A DNA stretch of 5,873 nucleotides from Pedobacter sp. (lineage in GTDB: Bacteria > Bacteroidota > Bacteroidia > Sphingobacteriales > Sphingobacteriaceae): assembly GCA_030149995.1 (NCBI GenBank), contig JASLGV010000039.1, positions 1 to 5,873 of the forward strand, given 5' to 3'. Shown here piece after piece: positions 1 to 5,855 of the stretch. Below the pieces are notes generated by a model. That model worked only from the letters and a program-made list of their open reading frames with translations, had not been told where the DNA came from and did no database searches. How positions within the stretch are numbered: the stretch's first letter is position 1; every line of letters starts with the position of its first letter. The position numbers and the translations under genes are program-made.

Positions 1-187
1 GAACAAGCGCATCTTTTAAATCCAGGTATTGGTTAAAAAGATTAGTTTGTTGTTCATCCTTAAATTTTACATCAGCAGCGGCAGGTACAACCTGCGCAAC
101 TGTATCTTTCTTTTCGGCACTTTTGTTCTCGGCTTGGTTACAGGCTGCTAAACCTGCCATTAAAGTAATTACGAGTATTCGTTTCAT
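1..187 (-). CDS. Putative DUF3347-type lipoprotein, N-terminal part only
   Basis: The gene runs off the left edge; 62 codons are visible from the ATG at 187. Residues 1-15 form a short signal peptide (MKR followed by a hydrophobic stretch) ending in a lipobox L-A-A-C, with the lipidated cysteine at residue 16. Residues after the cysteine (NQAEN) partly resemble the Q-A-[DE] type lipoprotein export signal described for Bacteroidota, so surface exposure is possible but not shown. A low-complexity K/A/E-rich linker follows. From about residue 48 the sequence NLFNQYLDLKDALV matches the opening of DUF3347 domains, which are small periplasmic or envelope domains often found beside heavy-metal efflux or copper proteins. 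The family call rests on that short stretch alone. The gene sits downstream of a strong terminator and so probably has its own promoter. Confidence 0.75.
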   Translation of the reverse strand, partial: MKRILVITLMAGLAACNQAENKSAEKKDTVAQVVPAAADVKFKDEQQTNLFNQYLDLKDALV

Positions 188-205
188 CCTATTTGGTTTT
201 GGTGT

Positions 206-233
206 CAAATTAATAATTTTAATACTAAAACAA
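206..233 (-). promoter_or_regulatory. Candidate promoter of the DUF3347-like lipoprotein gene
   Basis: On the minus strand a TTG (233-231) is followed after 17 nt by TTAATTTG (213-206). This is one mismatch from the Bacteroidota -7 box TAnnTTTG and would give a short leader before the ATG at 187. An exact box, TAAATTTG, lies further upstream at 301-294 but has no clear -33 partner. Which of the two is used cannot be decided from sequence. The region is very AT-rich, so chance matches are likely. Confidence 0.25.
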
Positions 234-293
234 CGAAAATGTGGCCAAAATTTAAAATAATTTAGTTTTTATTATCTTTTATTGACATTATTT

Positions 294-301
294 CAAATTT
301 A
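294..301 (-). promoter_or_regulatory. Exact -7 box match upstream of the lipoprotein gene
   Basis: TAAATTTG on the minus strand fits the Bacteroidota TAnnTTTG consensus exactly and lies between the upstream terminator and the lipoprotein gene. It would give a leader of about 100 nt. No TTG-like -33 element is visible 17-23 nt upstream. The rest of the gap between 188 and 340 is AT-rich and shows no ORF or further hairpin that I can support. Confidence 0.2.
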
Positions 302-330
302 GAACTGACCTGATTTGAATTCATTTTTGC

Positions 331-373
331 CATAAAAAATAAGCGGCCCTGCATATTAATTGCAGGGCCGCTT
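331..373 (-). terminator. Intrinsic terminator of the beta-barrel gene
   Basis: A perfect 13-bp inverted repeat (341-353 and 361-373, arm AAGCGGCCCTGCA) with a 7-nt loop is followed on the minus strand by a T-rich tract (ATTTTTTATG, 340-331). It starts 20 nt past the stop codon of the outer-membrane protein gene. On the plus strand the same hairpin is followed by CTTTAATTTTTT, a weaker tract, so some bidirectional activity is possible. No plus-strand gene needs it. Confidence 0.9.
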
Positions 374-392
374 CTTTAATTTTTTAGATTGC

Positions 393-914
393 TTAAAGTT
401 TAAATCCGTAGGCAATTCTCAATGCCACCTGACTTAAGCTTTTATCGAAATACTTGGTTGTATTTCCTTCATATCTAAGACCTAAATCCAATCCGTTGCT
501 CCAAGAGTAACCTACAGAAGGTACATACAAGAAACCAGTTCCGATTCCGCTTGGGCCAGTACCGATACTGGCACCCAACTCAGCTAAACCATAAGCACCT
601 GAACCAGATTCGTCAAAGAAATATTTAACACCTGCTTTCAATGGAATGTAACCATAGCTTGAATAATCATAACCTGTGCTACCAATTTCCTTACCACTAA
701 AGTGTGTATAACCTGCTGTAATTGGAACAGACAATTGTTTATCAAGATCAATCTGGTAACGTACATCGCCACCAATTGCAAAACTATGTGTACTTGCTGT
801 AGGAATACCCACACTTACACCAACACCTAATTTTTGTTGTGCATTTGCAGCAGTAGAAAAGAATAAGGCTACAACAGCTGCTGAAGTAGCTAAAATTTTA
901 GTAATTGTTTTCAT
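393..914 (-). CDS. Small outer-membrane beta-barrel protein
   Basis: The protein has a clear Sec signal peptide: basic MKTITK, a hydrophobic core, then cleavage after A-N-A before QQ. This leaves a mature protein of about 148 residues. The mature part alternates hydrophobic and polar residues and is rich in Gly, Tyr and Ser. Short strands are broken by turns such as DESGSG and GTGPSGIGTG, and the last segment (SQVALRIAYGFKL) looks like a closing beta strand. Together this is the profile of a small outer-membrane barrel of about eight strands, as in OmpW/OmpX-like or generic Bacteroidota 'outer membrane beta-barrel' proteins. I cannot name a ligand or function. An in-frame ATG lies three codons upstream at 923; I prefer 914 because it gives a conventional signal peptide, but both are possible. 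The gene lies 77 nt past the miaA stop and has its own terminator, so it may be expressed separately from miaA. Confidence 0.85.
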   Translation of the reverse strand: MKTITKILATSAAVVALFFSTAANAQQKLGVGVSVGIPTASTHSFAIGGDVRYQIDLDKQLSVPITAGYTHFSGKEIGSTGYDYSSYGYIPLKAGVKYFFDESGSGAYGLAELGASIGTGPSGIGTGFLYVPSVGYSWSNGLDLGLRYEGNTTKYFDKSLSQVALRIAYGFKL

Positions 915-966
915 TTGTATCATTTTGAGTTAATTTAATGTTAACCTCACAATACAAATGCTGTGC

Positions 967-974
967 CAAAGTAA
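967..974 (-). promoter_or_regulatory. Candidate -7 box for the beta-barrel gene
   Basis: TTACTTTG on the minus strand is one mismatch from TAnnTTTG and falls just past the miaA stop codon, about 50 nt before the barrel gene start. No good -33 TTG lies 17-23 nt upstream, where the sequence is the miaA 3' end. The gap between the two genes has no terminator hairpin, so read-through from miaA is also possible. Confidence 0.25.
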
Positions 975-991
975 CGTAGCAATGCTGAACC

Positions 992-1921
992 TTACAGAGC
1001 TATTACTTTTTCCAGACGCATTTTTGAGATAACCATTTCGCGTAAATCTTCTACTGGCCGAGTAGCATCCAGCCAATGGATTTGAACTCCGTCTTTTTCC
1101 ATCTTTCTGAAAAAAGTGTTTTGACGCTTGGCATACTGGCAAATGGCAATACCAAGTTTTAACGTTAATTCTTCATAGCTTAATTCACCTGCCAGATAAG
1201 AAGCAATAAACTTATATTCAAGGCCATAGAACACCAACATTTCCTTACTTATCCCCTGCTTCATCAGCATTTCTACTTCTTCAATCATGCCATCTTCTAA
1301 CCTATTACCGAGTCGCTTCAATATACGCCCGCGGGTTACAGACCGTTCGTGTTGCAAGCCAAATACAAGTGGTTTCAGCATTAAATCGTTTGATGTTGGT
1401 AATGAATGTTTGGTTAAAAAGCCTGCAACCTCAATGGCGCGGATCAGTCTTTTCTTTGAAGAAAGATCGGCATGTTGCGTGTACTGATCTTTATAACGGG
1501 ACAAATAACGGGTTAAATCTTCTTTTGAAAGCAACTCCAGTTCTTCCCTCAGTGTTACATTAACCGGAATAGCTGTATAAGGCTGGGTTTGCAATAGACT
1601 ATGAATGTACATACCTGTACCTCCGCAAAGTATGGGTAGTTTACCGCGGTTGGTGATGGATAGATAAGCCTCTCTGAAATCATTCTTAAAAGCATCTACA
1701 TGATAACGTGCACCCGGCTCTAAAATATCGATTAAATGATACGGTACACCAGCTGCATGATAATCGGCCAGATCTTTGCCGGTTCCTATATCCATTTGTT
1801 TAAAAACCTGCCTGCTGTCGGCACTGATGATTTCTGCATTTAAAGCCGATGCAACTGAAACAGCCAGTTTTGTTTTTCCAGATGCAGTGGCACCTAATAT
1901 AATGGTAAGTGGGTAGCTCAT
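992..1921 (-). CDS. miaA: tRNA dimethylallyltransferase (MiaA)
   Basis: MiaA transfers the dimethylallyl group of DMAPP to N6 of A37 in tRNAs that read codons beginning with U; the product is often methylthiolated afterwards by MiaB. It acts in the cytosol. Visible motifs in order are the P-loop GATASGKT (10-17), SADSRQVF with the expected catalytic Asp at 35, MDIGTGKD (43-50), PYHLID (60-65), CGGTGMY (99-105, with the conserved Thr at 102), KKRLIRAIEV (156-165) and the C-terminal RQNTFFRKM (266-274). The length of 309 residues is normal. The usual IGYKE segment is replaced by FYGLEYKF (231-238), and GTAKP by GTGKD. I associate both with a Bacteroidota subtype often present beside a second, canonical MiaA, so this may be one of two paralogues. 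The ATG start is 2 nt downstream of the preceding gene's stop codon, indicating an operon and probably coupled translation. Confidence 0.96.
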   Translation of the reverse strand: MSYPLTIILGATASGKTKLAVSVASALNAEIISADSRQVFKQMDIGTGKDLADYHAAGVPYHLIDILEPGARYHVDAFKNDFREAYLSITNRGKLPILCGGTGMYIHSLLQTQPYTAIPVNVTLREELELLSKEDLTRYLSRYKDQYTQHADLSSKKRLIRAIEVAGFLTKHSLPTSNDLMLKPLVFGLQHERSVTRGRILKRLGNRLEDGMIEEVEMLMKQGISKEMLVFYGLEYKFIASYLAGELSYEELTLKLGIAICQYAKRQNTFFRKMEKDGVQIHWLDATRPVEDLREMVISKMRLEKVIAL

Positions 1922-1923
1922 CT

Positions 1924-2730
1924 TTAAAACCTCAACAGATATTTTAAACTCCCGGTATTAAATACCTCAATGCTGTTTTTTTTATCCGCGTTATCTTTTG
2001 CAGGATGCCTGCTCCCCGTTTTATCTAAAATAAAATATTGTGCTTCCATCTGGCCGGTTTGCTCAAATCCCAATTTCAGGTATGCATCGCCGGCAGACCA
2101 ATCGCGATCTGCATAAGTCATAATATCATCGGGATGATAAAGGGTATTAAAATGCTTAATAAGCTTTCCCAATCCACCGGTTATGGTATACCCTTTCAAT
2201 ACGGCAAAACGAATTAGTTCGGCAGAAAAATAATTGTCGGTATGTTTCATTTTACGCAAAGCCGAAAAAGTAGCAACCCCCACCAGCTCTTGCTGCAGAA
2301 ACAAACCGAATTTATACCGGCTTCCAACACTACCCAATAAATGATTTTGCTGGAGAAAAGCATTAGCCGTTGGTTTATCAATCCGCTCAATCTTTGTTTT
2401 ACGTCCGTGTATTCTCGTGTTCAGTCCCAGTAATGATTTAATCCGCGCCAATACCAATGCTGGTTTATTGATCCATATATCGGCCCAAACATGTACCATT
2501 TTGATTCCTTGCTGATAAAAGCTGGCTTGCAGATTCATGCAGGCATCGGGGGTAATTTGATGGTGTAAGTCAATCATATGGAGTACAACCGGCTTTTCCT
2601 TTAATAAAATCAGATCAAACAATGCATCAGGTAAGCTGGTAAAATCCAGTTCGTTCAATGTCAACGTTTGGATAAAGGATTCTTTCCAGTTTATGAATGA
2701 TGGCTCCGGGCAACTGTAATCAGGATTCAA
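1924..2730 (-). CDS. Putative GNAT-like protein of the phage/homing-endonuclease-associated type
   Basis: The exact function is unknown. The second half (about 106-235) has a recognisable motif chain: RIHGRKTKIERI (106-117), FLQQNHLLGSVGSRYKFGLF (125-144), ELVGVATFSALRKM (148-161), ELIRF (171-175), GGLGKLIKHF (185-194), TYADRDWSAGDAYLKLGF (205-222). This order is familiar from C-terminal, acetyltransferase-like domains of phage-encoded Vsr-like or homing endonucleases. The segment before it, GIKMVHVWADIWINKP (75-90) leading into a helix ending SLLG, resembles the last strand and helix of a Vsr-like nuclease. The upstream part is short and shows no clear PD-(D/E)XK catalytic set, so nuclease activity is doubtful. 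The start is TTG at 2730: an in-frame TGA lies 27 nt upstream, there is no ATG in between, and the next Met is residue 52. The gene ends 2 nt before miaA, suggesting a conserved housekeeping role, but this is inference. Confidence 0.7.
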   Translation of the reverse strand: MNPDYSCPEPSFINWKESFIQTLTLNELDFTSLPDALFDLILLKEKPVVLHMIDLHHQITPDACMNLQASFYQQGIKMVHVWADIWINKPALVLARIKSLLGLNTRIHGRKTKIERIDKPTANAFLQQNHLLGSVGSRYKFGLFLQQELVGVATFSALRKMKHTDNYFSAELIRFAVLKGYTITGGLGKLIKHFNTLYHPDDIMTYADRDWSAGDAYLKLGFEQTGQMEAQYFILDKTGSRHPAKDNADKKNSIEVFNTGSLKYLLRF

Positions 2731-2768
2731 ATTATTAAATTTTACAGGAAAATTTCAGCTTTAGCCTG

Positions 2769-2776
2769 CAAATTTA
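2769..2776 (-). promoter_or_regulatory. Candidate -7 box for the GNAT-like protein gene and miaA
   Basis: TAAATTTG on the minus strand matches TAnnTTTG exactly. It sits in the 69-nt gap between two genes and would give a leader of about 30 nt before the TTG start at 2730. A TTG-like -33 element is not obvious at the right spacing, so strength is uncertain. If real, it drives the gene at 1924-2730 and miaA together. Confidence 0.35.
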
Positions 2777-2799
2777 AAAAATCTGGCTCGTTAATAGGA

Positions 2800-3162
2800 C
2801 TATATCCACTCCTTTTCTTTAAAATGGGCATGACTAAAAGCGATAAGTGCTTCTATTTCCTTCATTTTTTGTGCATCCAAAGCGGTTAAAACCAATCCCG
2901 CTTCGCCATGTTCAAACTGGATTAATCTGAGTGCCTCACGATCAAGATTGGCTGCATTTACCTTGAGCAGTACTTCGGCTCCCTCAATATAAACACCTGC
3001 AAAAAAGCGTTCGGTTGATTTTTTATGTTCTACAACAACATTTTTTTCGCTGTATAAATCGTACGATTTATCGGTATTATGATGTGTTGTATAGCCACGC
3101 GAAGCGTAAGGTTGTAAACTTGCACGGATGGTTTGAAATATTTCTACAAGATCTGTTTTCAT
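2800..3162 (-). CDS. Conserved hypothetical small cytosolic protein
   Basis: The 120-residue protein has no signal peptide or membrane span and looks like a compact alpha/beta fold. An N-terminal helix (LVEIFQTIRASLQPYA, 5-20) is followed by polar strands (YTTHHNTDKSYDLYSE, 24-39; VVVEHKK, 42-48), a hydrophobic strand pair around FFAGVYIEGAEVLLKVN (53-69), and a C-terminal helical part ending KEIEALIAFSHAHFKEKEWI (101-120). The layout, with strands around 'RFFAGVYI' and a final amphipathic helix ending in an aromatic residue, recalls small uncharacterised Bacteroidota proteins of DUF1801-like appearance. I would not assign the family on that alone. No catalytic motif is evident. It lies 110 nt past the hydrolase gene with no terminator hairpin between them, so co-transcription is possible. 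Confidence 0.75.
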   Translation of the reverse strand: MKTDLVEIFQTIRASLQPYASRGYTTHHNTDKSYDLYSEKNVVVEHKKSTERFFAGVYIEGAEVLLKVNAANLDREALRLIQFEHGEAGLVLTALDAQKMKEIEALIAFSHAHFKEKEWI

Positions 3163-3175
3163 GGGTAGGTTGTAT

Positions 3176-3289
3176 TTATAACTGGCTGTTGTGTTTCGGC
3201 AGGCGGATTAACCGGGATACCAAATACACTATAGCGCAAATTATCAATACAACAACAGTGCCCGTTCTTTGTTTATTTTTTTTCTTCGT
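3176..3289 (-). other. Open +1-frame stretch with a membrane-span-like peptide
   Basis: Past the hydrolase stop codon, the +1 frame is open for 37 codons between a TGA (3292-3290) and a TAA (3178-3176). It encodes a Lys/Arg-rich start (TKKKNKQRTG), a hydrophobic stretch (TVVVLIICAIVYLV) and a basic tail (SRLIRLPKHNSQL), which follows the positive-inside pattern of a small membrane protein. It has no ATG, and the GTG and TTG codons fall inside the hydrophobic part. It would be joined to the hydrolase if one A were missing from the A8 run at 3276-3283. It may be a frameshift product, a decayed gene remnant, a sequencing indel or chance. Confidence 0.2.
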
Positions 3290-4421
3290 TCAGCCACCAG
3301 ACTGTATCGGGATAGCTTTGATCGAGCAGAACCGATTCGCCCAGTTTGGGTGTGGTAATTTTCACATTTAAACGTGCGGCTTCTGCCGTAACGCGGATAA
3401 CAGATTCATTCCACGGGTGCATAGCCAGGCTAAATTTTGCCCAATGTACCGGCATTAAAACTTTTGCCTGCAAATCGGTTGCCGCCTGCACCACTTCTTC
3501 CGGAAACATATGAATATGAGACCAGTAGGCATTGTATTGTCCGCATTCCAGCAAGGCAATGTCAAAAGGACCGTAATTTTCTCCAATTTCTTTAAAATGG
3601 GTATCATACCCCGAGTCGCCACCTAAAAATAATTTGTAAGTAGCTGCTTCCAGTATAAAGGCCGACCAAAGTGTTTGGTTGCGTTTAAACTTACGGCCGG
3701 TAAAATGCCTGCCTGGAACCGCCCTGAATGAAATGGAATTAAATAAAGTAACCGACTGATTCCAGCTAAGTTCTGTAATCTTTGCCGGATCTATATGCCA
3801 GCGTTCCAGATGTGAGGCGACCCCCAGCGAGCAGATAATCTTTTTACATTGCGGGTTTATCTGTAAAATGCTTTTATAATCGAGATGGTCGTAATGGTCG
3901 TGCGTAATAACCAATACATCTATATCTTTGAAATCTCTTGCCATTACAAAATCTGTTCCTTTAAAGGCTTTACTTCCTAAAAAGGAGAAAGGCGAAGGCC
4001 GCTTACTAAATACGGGATCAACCAGTATGCGGTAACCATTAATTTTAATCAGGTAAGAAGAATGTCCAAACCAGATAATTTCAGGTTGACTGCCGGAGCC
4101 ATTTAAATCAGGTACAACACTCGGAAGTGCATTTTGCGGACTTTTATGCGGATGTTTTTCGAAAAAAAAAGTTCTAAAAATCTTAAAAAAACTGACCCCT
4201 TCTGGCTGCATGGGAGTTACAGAAAGGTTTTGCAAAGCACCATCCCGGTAATTAGGGAGCGCCTGGATCGTTTTTAAACGGTTACCGGAAGGTGTACGAC
4301 CAAAAACCGGCAAATTAGTTACCACCAGGTAGATTACAACCAAGGCAGCTAAAATGTAAAATATAAACATGTAGTACAATAAGTTAAAGCGAAAGTAAGT
4401 ATTCCTTTTAAACGTCGCCAC
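3273..4421 (-). CDS. Membrane-anchored MBL-fold hydrolase, NAPE-PLD/UlaG-like
   Basis: The protein belongs to the metallo-beta-lactamase superfamily group that includes NAPE-hydrolysing phospholipase D and UlaG-like lactonases. Residues 14-34 form one hydrophobic helix after a basic start (KRNTYFRF), so it is probably a signal anchor placing the enzyme on the outer face of the inner membrane. The domain starts at IIWFGHSSYLIKI (115-127) and ILVDPVF (132-138). The metal site is complete: THDHYDH gives H174, H176, D178 and H179; VPGRHFTGR gives H239; GGDSGY gives D269; PVHWAKF gives H326. The spacing is close to that of NAPE-PLD. GPFDIALLECGQYN (284-297) and HMFPEEVVQA (304-313) also fit that subgroup. 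A phospholipid substrate is plausible but not proven. The start is GTG at 4421. The first in-frame ATG (residue 18) lies inside the helix and would remove the basic residues, so GTG is preferred. It follows a terminator closely (38 nt), so its own promoter must be compact or overlap that terminator. Confidence 0.9.
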   Translation of the reverse strand: MATFKRNTYFRFNLLYYMFIFYILAALVVIYLVVTNLPVFGRTPSGNRLKTIQALPNYRDGALQNLSVTPMQPEGVSFFKIFRTFFFEKHPHKSPQNALPSVVPDLNGSGSQPEIIWFGHSSYLIKINGYRILVDPVFSKRPSPFSFLGSKAFKGTDFVMARDFKDIDVLVITHDHYDHLDYKSILQINPQCKKIICSLGVASHLERWHIDPAKITELSWNQSVTLFNSISFRAVPGRHFTGRKFKRNQTLWSAFILEAATYKLFLGGDSGYDTHFKEIGENYGPFDIALLECGQYNAYWSHIHMFPEEVVQAATDLQAKVLMPVHWAKFSLAMHPWNESVIRVTAEAARLNVKITTPKLGESVLLDQSYPDTVWWLNEEKK

Positions 4422-4459
4422 AGCATATAGATAAAAATGTTTTTGAAATGAATATTTAC

Positions 4460-4485
4460 AAAAAAAGCACCTGAAAAGGTGCTTT
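4460..4485 (-). terminator. Intrinsic terminator of the GH109 gene
   Basis: A perfect 9-bp stem (4464-4472 and 4477-4485, arm AAAGCACCT) closes on a 4-nt loop. On the minus strand it runs directly into TTTT, giving seven consecutive T when the stem end is included. It lies 21 nt after the GH109 stop codon. It separates the glycosidase gene from the hydrolase gene downstream. Confidence 0.88.
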
Positions 4486-4505
4486 ATATAAGTAGATTGG
4501 ATTTT

Positions 4506-5855
4506 TTAGTAATCGTCATTTAAAGCAAAAACAGGTTTTCTACTCATCCACAGCCCACCTGTAAAATCAGGGAAATCGACTGTTTCATTTCCCATTTCTA
4601 TAGATTGTTCGCTTAACGGTGTAATGGCACTCCAGGCGGCGGCATCGTATACATCCAATGGTGTAGGCTCGTTGCGTTTAGCCGATTCGATGAAAGCATG
4701 AATAACGAAAAAGTCCATTCCTCCATGACCGGCGCCTTGTGCATCATTTCCGTATTTTTTCCAAAGCGGGTGGTCGTATTTTTCCAGCCATTCTTTTGCA
4801 GCATCCCAGCGGTGTGGTTTACTTACTCCTTCCACGTAAATGCTATTGTTTACATCCATCCACAAGCCTTTGGTACCCTGCACCCTGAAACCCAGCGAAT
4901 ATGGACGTGGTAAGTTTGTATCGTGCTGTAAAATAATGGTTTCACCGTTGGCACAACTGATGGTGGTGGTTACAATATCGCCAAGCCTAAAGTTTACGGC
5001 TGCATTCGGATGGCTGGCGCCTCCCTGCTCTACAATATAATTATGTAAGCCACGCGATTTTGTGGCAAAAGAGTTGAGTTTTAAAAATCGGTTACCACGA
5101 TTAATGTTTACGCATTGCGCAACCGGGCCAATGCCATGCGTTGGATACAAATCTCCATTGCGGAAAACAGAATGGTTGGTACGCCATTTTGCTTCCGAAA
5201 AACCTTTTTCGCCAAATTCTACGCCATGTCCGTATGGATGTACACCGTCGTTAAACTTAACCTCTCTCAGATCGTGCTGGTAACCTCCCTGAAGATGTAC
5301 AATCTCTCCGAAGATTCCTTGCCTTACCATATTTAAAGCGGCCATTACATCTCTGCGGTAGCAAACATTTTCGAGCATCATTACATGTGCCTGGTTCTTT
5401 TCGGCCGCACGTACCACATCCCAGTGATCCTGAAGTGTTATTCCCAAAATCACCTCGGTTGCAATGTATTTTATTCCGGCCTCCATAGCACCCAGAATCA
5501 TGGGCTTATGCAATTCCCAGGGTGTAGAAATTATTACGGCTTTCAGACCTTTAAGTTCAAGCATTTTTTTCCAGGCCTGATTACTACCCGTATAGATTTT
5601 AGGCATTGGACGCCCGCTTTTGGCTATAATTGCTTTACTCATTTCCAGCATGCGGTTATCTACATCGCAAATGGCCACCAGGTCTATATCATTTCTTTTT
5701 AAAAGCAGTTCCAGGTGATTTTGCCCGCGTAAACCAACGCCAATCATAACGACTTTTATTTTTTCTCCGGCCGCTGCAAACAAATGTTTATCAGGCATTG
5801 CCGCAAAAGCAGCCGTTGTTATACCCGCATTTCGTACAAATTGTCTCCTGTTCAT
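4506..5855 (-). CDS. GH109 family glycosidase (alpha-N-acetylgalactosaminidase-like)
   Basis: GH109 enzymes have a Gfo/Idh/MocA oxidoreductase fold and cleave terminal alpha-GalNAc using a tightly bound NAD+ that is transiently reduced. The N-terminus NRRQFVRN followed by a hydrophobic stretch with AFAA is a Tat-type signal, fitting export of a folded, cofactor-loaded protein. The Rossmann motif is GVGLRGQ (39-45), and AICDVD (61-66) ends the second strand. ISTPWELH (109-116), ATEV (132-135), MLENVCYRRDV (160-170), GGYQHDLR (190-197), GVEFGEKGFSEAKWR (211-225), YPTHGIGP (237-244), RPYSLGFRVQGTKGLW (317-332), YDHPLWKKY (360-368) and GAGHGGMDFF (374-383) run colinear with my recollection of the Elizabethkingia NagA enzyme, as does the FALNDDY ending. 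The 449-residue length is normal. The oxidoreductase EKP motif is absent, as expected for GH109. Substrate could differ from GalNAc. Only 18 nt upstream are visible, so the promoter is not seen. No SusC/D genes flank it here. Confidence 0.93.
   Translation of the reverse strand: MNRRQFVRNAGITTAAFAAMPDKHLFAAAGEKIKVVMIGVGLRGQNHLELLLKRNDIDLVAICDVDNRMLEMSKAIIAKSGRPMPKIYTGSNQAWKKMLELKGLKAVIISTPWELHKPMILGAMEAGIKYIATEVILGITLQDHWDVVRAAEKNQAHVMMLENVCYRRDVMAALNMVRQGIFGEIVHLQGGYQHDLREVKFNDGVHPYGHGVEFGEKGFSEAKWRTNHSVFRNGDLYPTHGIGPVAQCVNINRGNRFLKLNSFATKSRGLHNYIVEQGGASHPNAAVNFRLGDIVTTTISCANGETIILQHDTNLPRPYSLGFRVQGTKGLWMDVNNSIYVEGVSKPHRWDAAKEWLEKYDHPLWKKYGNDAQGAGHGGMDFFVIHAFIESAKRNEPTPLDVYDAAAWSAITPLSEQSIEMGNETVDFPDFTGGLWMSRKPVFALNDDY

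Noticed and set aside
134..140. Apparent loss of the EKP catalytic motif in the Gfo/Idh/MocA-fold protein (these coordinates are protein residues of the gene at 4506-5855)
   Set aside because: Not a defect: GH109 glycosidases do not use the EKP lysine, and the rest of the GH109 motif set is intact.
957..987. Direct repeat AATGCTG (957-963 and 981-987) between miaA and the barrel gene
   Set aside because: Seven bases is within chance expectation for a gap of this size; there is no symmetry or further copy to suggest an operator.
930..1142. Minus-strand 70-codon ORF overlapping the miaA 3' end
   Set aside because: It is an out-of-frame shadow of miaA, which has clear family motifs throughout; the peptide has low-complexity basic composition and no recognisable domain.
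3015..3371. Plus-strand 118-codon ORF
   Set aside because: It is antisense to two supported genes and the gap between them, is Phe/Cys/Ile-rich as expected of a reverse-frame translation, and has no domain or terminator.
4350..4426. Minus-strand ATG at 4426 opening a 24-codon frame (MLWRRLKGIL...) that overlaps the hydrolase start
   Set aside because: It is out of frame with the hydrolase and stops after 24 codons. It could be a leader peptide, but nothing beyond its position supports that.
4698..5702. Several plus-strand ORFs of 66-105 codons
   Set aside because: All lie antisense to the GH109 gene, whose motifs are intact from end to end, and none resembles a known protein.
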